NCBI GenBank assembly: GCA_045617925.1
Contig: JAZLJR010000032.1
Location: forward strand, 1 to 10,388
Direction: 5' to 3'
Source: CALELF01 sp045617925
GTDB taxonomy: Bacteria > Synergistota > Synergistia > Synergistales > Synergistaceae
DNA length: 10,388 nt
This document shows positions 6,044-10,388 of the stretch, piece by piece. Every line of letters starts with the position of its first letter. The stretch's first letter is position 1. The position numbers were made by a program, and so were the translations under genes. Below the pieces are notes generated by a model. That model was given only the letters and a program-made list of their open reading frames with translations. It did not search any database and was not told the origin of the DNA.

Positions 6044-6409
6044 ATGGTTATTAAAACTGTTGAAGAACTCAATGCTATTAAGGTTGCTGCACAGGCAACA
6101 ATTAAGGAAAGAAGAGACACACAAAAGCAAATAATCATTGGCATGGGAACATGTGGTATTGCTGCTGGTGCAAAGGCAGTTTTTGAAGCAGCAGAAGCAG
6201 CGGTGAAAAAGCTTGATGTCAAGGATGTAGTGATTTGGGGCACAGGCTGCATTGGTATGTGCCAAAAGGAGCCACTCCTTGATGTCGCATTGCCAGGCCA
6301 GCCACGTGTAACATACGGACCAGTGACTCCAGCAGATGTGGAGCGTATTGTAGCTGAACATGTTGTTGGTGGCAACATAGTTTCCGACCTCGTGGTCGCG
6401 AAGATGTAA
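6044..6409 (+). CDS. hndB: [2Fe-2S] thioredoxin-fold ferredoxin subunit (HndB type)
   Basis: A 121-residue small ferredoxin-like protein matching HndB of the Desulfovibrio-type NADP-reducing hydrogenase. It equals the N-terminal [2Fe-2S] domain that is fused to the NuoF-like subunit in three-subunit HydABC enzymes. Visible marks are MGTCGIAAGA (C37) and TGCIGMCQKEP (C69, C73). Only these three cysteines exist; a fourth ligand is not evident, and whether that is normal for HndB I cannot settle here. It probably docks on HndC and passes electrons. The Shine-Dalgarno AGGGGGA (6030-6036) overlaps the hndA stop codon, pointing to coupled translation, and the stop itself overlaps the hndC Shine-Dalgarno. 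Confidence 0.9.
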   Translation: MVIKTVEELNAIKVAAQATIKERRDTQKQIIIGMGTCGIAAGAKAVFEAAEAAVKKLDVKDVVIWGTGCIGMCQKEPLLDVALPGQPRVTYGPVTPADVERIVAEHVVGGNIVSDLVVAKM

Positions 6410-6422
6410 GGAGGAGTTTATC

Positions 6423-7934
6423 ATGGCAGAAGCAATCAAAATAGACTCTGTGCCAAGTTACGGTGATTTGCCGTTCTATGGCAAACAGCGCAGATTAGTT
6501 TTGCACAACTGTGGCACGATTGATCCAGATTCATTAGAAGAATATATTGCAAACGGTGGCTATGAAGGACTTGCAAATGCAATAACAAAGATGACACCGG
6601 CAGAAGTTGCAGCGGAAGTTAAAAAGTCCGGTCTCCGTGGCAGAGGTGGTGGTGGCTTCCCAACAGGTTTGAAATGGGAAATCGCAGCAAAATCCGTTAG
6701 CGATAAAAAATATATAATCTGTAATGCTGACGAGGGTGACCCAGGTGCATTTATGGATAGATCACTTCTTGAAGGTGACCCACATGCAATCCTTGAAGGT
6801 ATGGCAATTGGTGCTTACGCAATCGGTGCAGATGAAGGCTACATATACTGTCGCGCTGAGTATCCTTTGGCAATTGCACGTCTCAAAAAGGCAATTGCAC
6901 AGGCAGAGGAAGCAGGACTTCTCGGCAAAAACATTTTTGGCACAAACTTCTCTTGCACACTTCATATAAAGGAAGGTGCAGGCGCATTTGTTTGCGGAGA
7001 AGAAACAGCCCTCATGGCTTCTATTGAAGGTCGTCGTGGTATGCCACGTCCTCGTCCACCATTCCCAGCGGTAAAGGGACTTTGGGATCAGCCATCAAAC
7101 ATCAATAACGTTGAAACATTCGCAAACGTTTCCTACATTCTTCGTGTTGGTGCAGATGAATATTTGAAGTTTGGAACAGAGAAGTCAAAGGGAACAAAGG
7201 TCTTTGCTCTCACTGGTAAAATCAATAACACAGGCCTTGCAGAAGTTCCAATGGGAATCACCATGAAAGAGATAATCTTTGACATTGGTGGTGGAATCCT
7301 TGACAATAAGAAATTTAAGGCAGTGCAAATTGGCGGACCATCCGGTGGATGTATGCCAGAGTCATTGCTTGATACATCAATAGACTATGATAGCCTTATT
7401 GCTGCAGGTGCAATGATGGGCTCTGGTGGTCTTGTCGTTATGGACGAGAGCACATGTATGGTTGACGTTGCAAAGTTCTTCCTTACATTCACCCAGAGCG
7501 AATCCTGCGGAAAATGCACGCCATGCCGTGAAGGAACCAAGAGAATGCTTGAAATCTTGGAGAAAATCACAGACGGCAGAGGCGAAGACGGCGACATTGA
7601 AAGACTTGAAAATCTCGCACAGGCAATCAAGAACGGTGCGCTCTGTGCCCTTGGTCAGACAGCTCCAAACCCAGTGCTTTCCACACTCCGTTACTTCCGT
7701 GACGAGTATGAAGCACACATAAAGGAAAAGCGTTGCCCAGCCGGCGCATGCACGAACCTTTTACAATATAACATCACAGATGCTTGTAAAGGTTGCGGTC
7801 TTTGTGCAAAGAATTGCCCAGCACAAGCAATTTCTGGTGAGGTGAAATCCTTACACAAAATTGACCAGTCCAAGTGTATCAAGTGCGGTGTTTGTATGAG
7901 TAAGTGCCCATTCAAGGCAATCATTCGCAAGTAA
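6423..7934 (+). CDS. hndC: NuoF-like flavoprotein subunit with C-terminal 2x[4Fe-4S] domain
   Basis: A 503-residue NuoF/HydB/HndC-family subunit, the NAD(P)H and FMN site of the complex. FMN-binding GRGGGGFPTGLKW is at residues 73-85, with NADEGDPGAF at 101-110. The dinucleotide-binding EGAGAFVCGEETAL is at 184-197. The [4Fe-4S] cluster uses SCGKCTPC (C362, C365, C368) plus C408. Past the NuoF core come CPAGAC (C438, C443), a possible metal site, and two ferredoxin motifs (C455/458/461/465 and C485/488/491/495). The C-terminal ferredoxin domain separates it from complex I NuoF and is typical of electron-bifurcating hydrogenases. It lacks the N-terminal [2Fe-2S] domain of HydB, which HndB supplies. 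The ATG at 6423 lies 8 nt after AAGGAGG (6408-6414). Confidence 0.94.
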   Translation: MAEAIKIDSVPSYGDLPFYGKQRRLVLHNCGTIDPDSLEEYIANGGYEGLANAITKMTPAEVAAEVKKSGLRGRGGGGFPTGLKWEIAAKSVSDKKYIICNADEGDPGAFMDRSLLEGDPHAILEGMAIGAYAIGADEGYIYCRAEYPLAIARLKKAIAQAEEAGLLGKNIFGTNFSCTLHIKEGAGAFVCGEETALMASIEGRRGMPRPRPPFPAVKGLWDQPSNINNVETFANVSYILRVGADEYLKFGTEKSKGTKVFALTGKINNTGLAEVPMGITMKEIIFDIGGGILDNKKFKAVQIGGPSGGCMPESLLDTSIDYDSLIAAGAMMGSGGLVVMDESTCMVDVAKFFLTFTQSESCGKCTPCREGTKRMLEILEKITDGRGEDGDIERLENLAQAIKNGALCALGQTAPNPVLSTLRYFRDEYEAHIKEKRCPAGACTNLLQYNITDACKGCGLCAKNCPAQAISGEVKSLHKIDQSKCIKCGVCMSKCPFKAIIRK

Positions 7935-7946
7935 GGGGGTATAGCA

Positions 7947-9692
7947 ATGGAACTTGTAAAGGTTACAATAGACGGAATAACAGTAGAAGTGCCAAGCACT
8001 TTCACAGTAATAGAAGCAGCTGCAAAAGCAGGGATTAGAATTCCACAGCTTTGCTACCACCCTGAATTGTCAAAGGAAGGCGCTTGCCGTGTTTGTGTTT
8101 GCGAAGTTGAAGGCGCAAAAGGGCTTCCAGCAGCTTGTGTGTTCCCAGTTCGTGATGGTCTTGTTGTGCATACAAACACTCCAAAGGTTCGTGCAACAAG
8201 AAAGGCAGTTGTTGAGCTTCTTCTTGCAAATCACCCACAGGATTGCCTTTTCTGTCAGAAAAATAACGACTGCGAGCTTCAGTCAATTGCGGCAGACCTT
8301 GGAATTCGTGAAGTCCCATATCAGGGTGAGAAAAGAAAAGCAGAAAAAGACTTATCAAACCCATCACTCGTTCGTGATCCAAACAAATGTATCTTGTGTG
8401 GTCGTTGCATAAGAGCTTGCCACGAGCGTCAGGGGCTTGATGTTTATGGCTACATCAACCGTGGTTTCAAATCCATGGTTGGTCCAGCATTTGGCTTTGG
8501 CTTGGGTGATGTGCCTTGCACCTACTGCGGACAGTGTGCAGCAGTATGCCCAACGGCAGCAATATGCGAAAAAGATGACACCGAGCGCGTTTTTGCGGCT
8601 ATCGGTGATCCAAAGAAATATACAATAGTTCAAACAGCACCGGCAGTTCGTGTTGCTCTTGGTGAAGCACTTGGACTTCCAGCAGGAGAAATTGTTACAG
8701 GCAAAATGGTGGCAGCACTTCGCCGTCTTGGCTTTGACAAGGTGTTTGACACAAACTTCTCAGCAGACCTCACCATTATGGAAGAGGGAAGCGAATTTTT
8801 GAAGAGAGTTACAACAGGTGGTGTGCTCCCAATGATTACAAGCTGCTCACCAGGTTGGATTAACTTTATAGAGCTAAAATATCCAGATTTACTTGATCAT
8901 TTGTCAACTGCAAAATCCCCACAGGGAATGTTTGGTGCACTCACAAAGACCTATTGGCCAGAAAAAGAGGGTATAGCAGTAGAGGATATTTATAGTGTTT
9001 CTATTATGCCATGCACAGCCAAAAAGTCAGAATGTGTCCGTCCACAGCTTCAGAGCAACCCTGGTATCCCAGATGTTGATGCAGTTCTCACAACAAGAGA
9101 GCTTGCAAGAATGATAAAGGCAGCCGGTATTGACTTTAAGAGCCTGCCAGAAGAAGAATATGATAGCCCACTTGGCACAGGCACCGGTGCAGCAGTTATC
9201 TTTGGTGTAACAGGCGGCGTTATGGAAGCAGCAATCCGCACAGTTCATTTCCTCTTGACAAAGCAGGAACTTCCAGGAATTGTTTTCACACCAGTCCGTG
9301 GTATGGAAGGAATCAAGGAAGCACAGGTTGTTGTACCAATCAATGGACAAGACGTTACGGTAAAGCTTGCCGTTGCACATACGCTTCGTAATGCAAAGAT
9401 TTTGATGGACAAAATTCGTGCCGGACAAGCGGATTACCACTTCATAGAAGTTATGGCTTGCCCAGGCGGTTGCATTGGTGGTGGTGGTCAGCCACAGCCA
9501 GTGAATGCAGAAATCCGTGCAGCAAGAACAGCTGCTACCTACACAGCAGATGAAAGAAATGTCCTTCGTCAGAGCCATAATAACCCAGATGTCCAAGCAC
9601 TTTATAAAAACTGGCTTGGAGCTCCTCTTGGTGAAAAATCGCATCATCTGCTCCACACACATTATGGCAAGCAGGAAAGAAAACTTAAATAA
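7947..9692 (+). CDS. hndD: [FeFe] hydrogenase catalytic subunit (HndD/HydA type)
   Basis: A 581-residue group A [FeFe] hydrogenase that interconverts H+ and H2. From the N-terminus: a plant-type [2Fe-2S] domain (C36, C47, C50, C64); a His-ligated [4Fe-4S] site (H96, C100, C103, C109); two [4Fe-4S] motifs (C148/151/154/158 and C191/194/197/201); the H-cluster domain; and a small-subunit-type C-terminus (about 520-577). H-cluster motifs are L1 TSCSPGW (298-304), L2 MPCTAKKSE (354-362) and L3 EVMACPGGCIGGGGQP (501-516). L1 usually reads TSCCP; one cysteine is serine here. Proton-path residues E280, E283 and S320 are kept. There is no signal peptide, so the complex is cytoplasmic. The ATG at 7947 follows AAGGGGG (7933-7939), which overlaps the hndC stop. 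It is last in the operon. No maturases hydE, hydF or hydG are in the window. Confidence 0.96.
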   Translation: MELVKVTIDGITVEVPSTFTVIEAAAKAGIRIPQLCYHPELSKEGACRVCVCEVEGAKGLPAACVFPVRDGLVVHTNTPKVRATRKAVVELLLANHPQDCLFCQKNNDCELQSIAADLGIREVPYQGEKRKAEKDLSNPSLVRDPNKCILCGRCIRACHERQGLDVYGYINRGFKSMVGPAFGFGLGDVPCTYCGQCAAVCPTAAICEKDDTERVFAAIGDPKKYTIVQTAPAVRVALGEALGLPAGEIVTGKMVAALRRLGFDKVFDTNFSADLTIMEEGSEFLKRVTTGGVLPMITSCSPGWINFIELKYPDLLDHLSTAKSPQGMFGALTKTYWPEKEGIAVEDIYSVSIMPCTAKKSECVRPQLQSNPGIPDVDAVLTTRELARMIKAAGIDFKSLPEEEYDSPLGTGTGAAVIFGVTGGVMEAAIRTVHFLLTKQELPGIVFTPVRGMEGIKEAQVVVPINGQDVTVKLAVAHTLRNAKILMDKIRAGQADYHFIEVMACPGGCIGGGGQPQPVNAEIRAARTAATYTADERNVLRQSHNNPDVQALYKNWLGAPLGEKSHHLLHTHYGKQERKLK

Positions 9693-9708
9693 ACAATTCA
9701 AGGCAACA

Positions 9709-9739
9709 AAAAAAGCCACCCGTTTTGGGTGGCTTTTTT
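9709..9739. terminator. bidirectional Rho-independent terminator between hndD and the convergent PDZ gene
   Basis: A perfect 13-bp stem (9709-9721 with 9727-9739) has a GCCACCC/GGGTGGC core and a GTTTT loop. It is flanked by six A on the left and six T on the right, so it can end transcription from both sides. It begins 16 nt after the hndD stop; the convergent gene's stop is at 9753-9755. Confidence 0.92.
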
Positions 9740-9752
9740 GTTATTCTATATT

Positions 9753-10388
9753 TTACAACTGTGGTTTGAGTACTACTGTTTTTAACACTCCGCCATTTGT
9801 CATGAACTGCACCTTGATGGTGTTGCCTGTTTCGGCACGTTTCATGACATAGGCTTGCATTTGGTCATGCATCATTTGTGTTGTCTTGTTGCCGTCAATA
9901 GCTACAATAGGAGTTCCTGCACGTAGTCCGACATAATAAGCAGCTGTGCCTTCCTCAACTTCTGCAACTGTGAGGTAACCGTTTGATCTTTTTTCTGCTA
10001 AAGAAAAACCAAGTAAATTAAGTGAAGAGCGAGCCTGTGCTTTGCTATCTGGTTTTTTTGGAGCGAGGTCAGGTGGGTTAAGTCCGGCATGGCGGCTTGA
10101 ATTTTTGCCAGATGCTCTGTGTATAACTGTAACATAGATGGAAGGGGTTTCTTTATCTATTATGTAGGTAAGCTTAAATATATTTTTAGAATCCACAACA
10201 CTGAGCTTTAGTTCTATTGGGTCATATATTGTGTCGTAAGACCTTTGAGCCCAATAGTCGTTTATCTTTGATAGACCGTCCTCAATTCCATATTGTGCAA
10301 TAGCCTTTTGTGCTTCAACTACTGCTTGTGCGGAAAATGCTGTCAGGCGTTCCTCAATATCAGTAATGGTTGGTTCTTTTGGTTTTCT
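9753..10388 (-). CDS. PDZ-domain protein, C-terminal part (5' end beyond window)
   Basis: The last 211 residues of a protein entering from the right edge. The reading frame stays open to position 10388, so the GTG at 10196 is an internal Val codon, not the start. The C-terminal 90 residues form a PDZ-like domain. It runs from LLGFSLAEK through LTVAEVEEGTAAYYVGLRAG and PIVAIDG to a terminal beta strand ending in KPQL. This pattern (GTAA...GLRAGTPIVAIDG) is the peptide- or C-terminus-binding domain of envelope proteases and scaffold proteins. The visible upstream part is helical then beta-rich, includes a basic, Pro-rich stretch (about 37-53 residues after the GTG), and shows no protease motif. 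A PDZ module on an envelope or proteolysis factor is likely, but the main function lies outside the window. Confidence 0.7.
   Translation of the reverse strand, partial: RKPKEPTITDIEERLTAFSAQAVVEAQKAIAQYGIEDGLSKINDYWAQRSYDTIYDPIELKLSVVDSKNIFKLTYIIDKETPSIYVTVIHRASGKNSSRHAGLNPPDLAPKKPDSKAQARSSLNLLGFSLAEKRSNGYLTVAEVEEGTAAYYVGLRAGTPIVAIDGNKTTQMMHDQMQAYVMKRAETGNTIKVQFMTNGGVLKTVVLKPQL

Noticed and set aside
9027..9719. Minus-strand open frame of 230 codons inside hndD
   Set aside because: Antisense shadow of hndD with Cys/Trp-rich translation; runs through the terminator.
1..10388. Search for CRISPR repeats, insertion sequences, att sites, tRNA and rRNA
   Set aside because: No regularly spaced repeats, transposase motifs, terminal inverted repeats or RNA gene signatures were seen.

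Overview
This window is a chromosomal stretch from an anaerobic, rather low-G+C bacterium. It carries housekeeping genes (gyrB, guaA), a fluoride-sensing regulatory RNA in front of an ion antiporter, and a complete four-gene operon for a cytoplasmic, nucleotide-linked [FeFe] hydrogenase. The LpxB-like glycosyltransferase suggests a cell with a Gram-negative-type envelope. The overall style would fit a fermentative spirochaete such as Treponema, but that is an inference, not a demonstrated identity. I see no phage, insertion sequence, CRISPR array, tRNA or rRNA.

Layout. Positions 1-411 (minus) hold the N-terminal 137 residues of GyrB, cut by the window edge. Divergent from it lies an LpxB-like glycosyltransferase (537-1724). 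With its own sigma70-type promoter follows a GMP synthase (1819-3066) whose ATP-pyrophosphatase and dimerisation domains are intact, but whose amidotransferase domain has lost about 95 residues, including the catalytic Cys and His/Glu. A strong terminator closes it. Next come a near-consensus promoter (3124-3151), a fluoride riboswitch with a mutually exclusive terminator (3160-3246) and a CPA-family cation/proton antiporter (3268-4461). A stand-alone SAM-dependent methyltransferase (4564-5313) has its own promoter and terminator.

The second half is the hydrogenase operon. An AT-rich zone with helically phased A-tracts (about 5378-5455) leads to a promoter (5440-5467) and an ~85-nt leader with two hairpins. 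Then come hndA (NuoE-like), hndB ([2Fe-2S] thioredoxin-fold subunit), hndC (NuoF-like flavoprotein with two extra [4Fe-4S] clusters) and hndD ([FeFe] hydrogenase). The gaps are 12-13 nt, and each Shine-Dalgarno of the internal genes touches or overlaps the preceding stop codon. A 13-bp terminator hairpin (9709-9739) ends the operon and also serves the convergent gene, the C-terminal part of a PDZ-domain protein (9753 to the window end, minus).

How the genes work together. The four Hnd subunits should form one soluble complex moving electrons between NAD(P)H, probably ferredoxin, and H2, typical of a fermenter disposing of reductant. The antiporter is probably induced when cytoplasmic fluoride rises. 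The other genes are independent transcription units. The points most worth checking are the GMP synthase without a working glutaminase, the fluoride switch on an antiporter rather than a dedicated fluoride exporter, and the TSCSP variant of the hydrogenase active-site motif.
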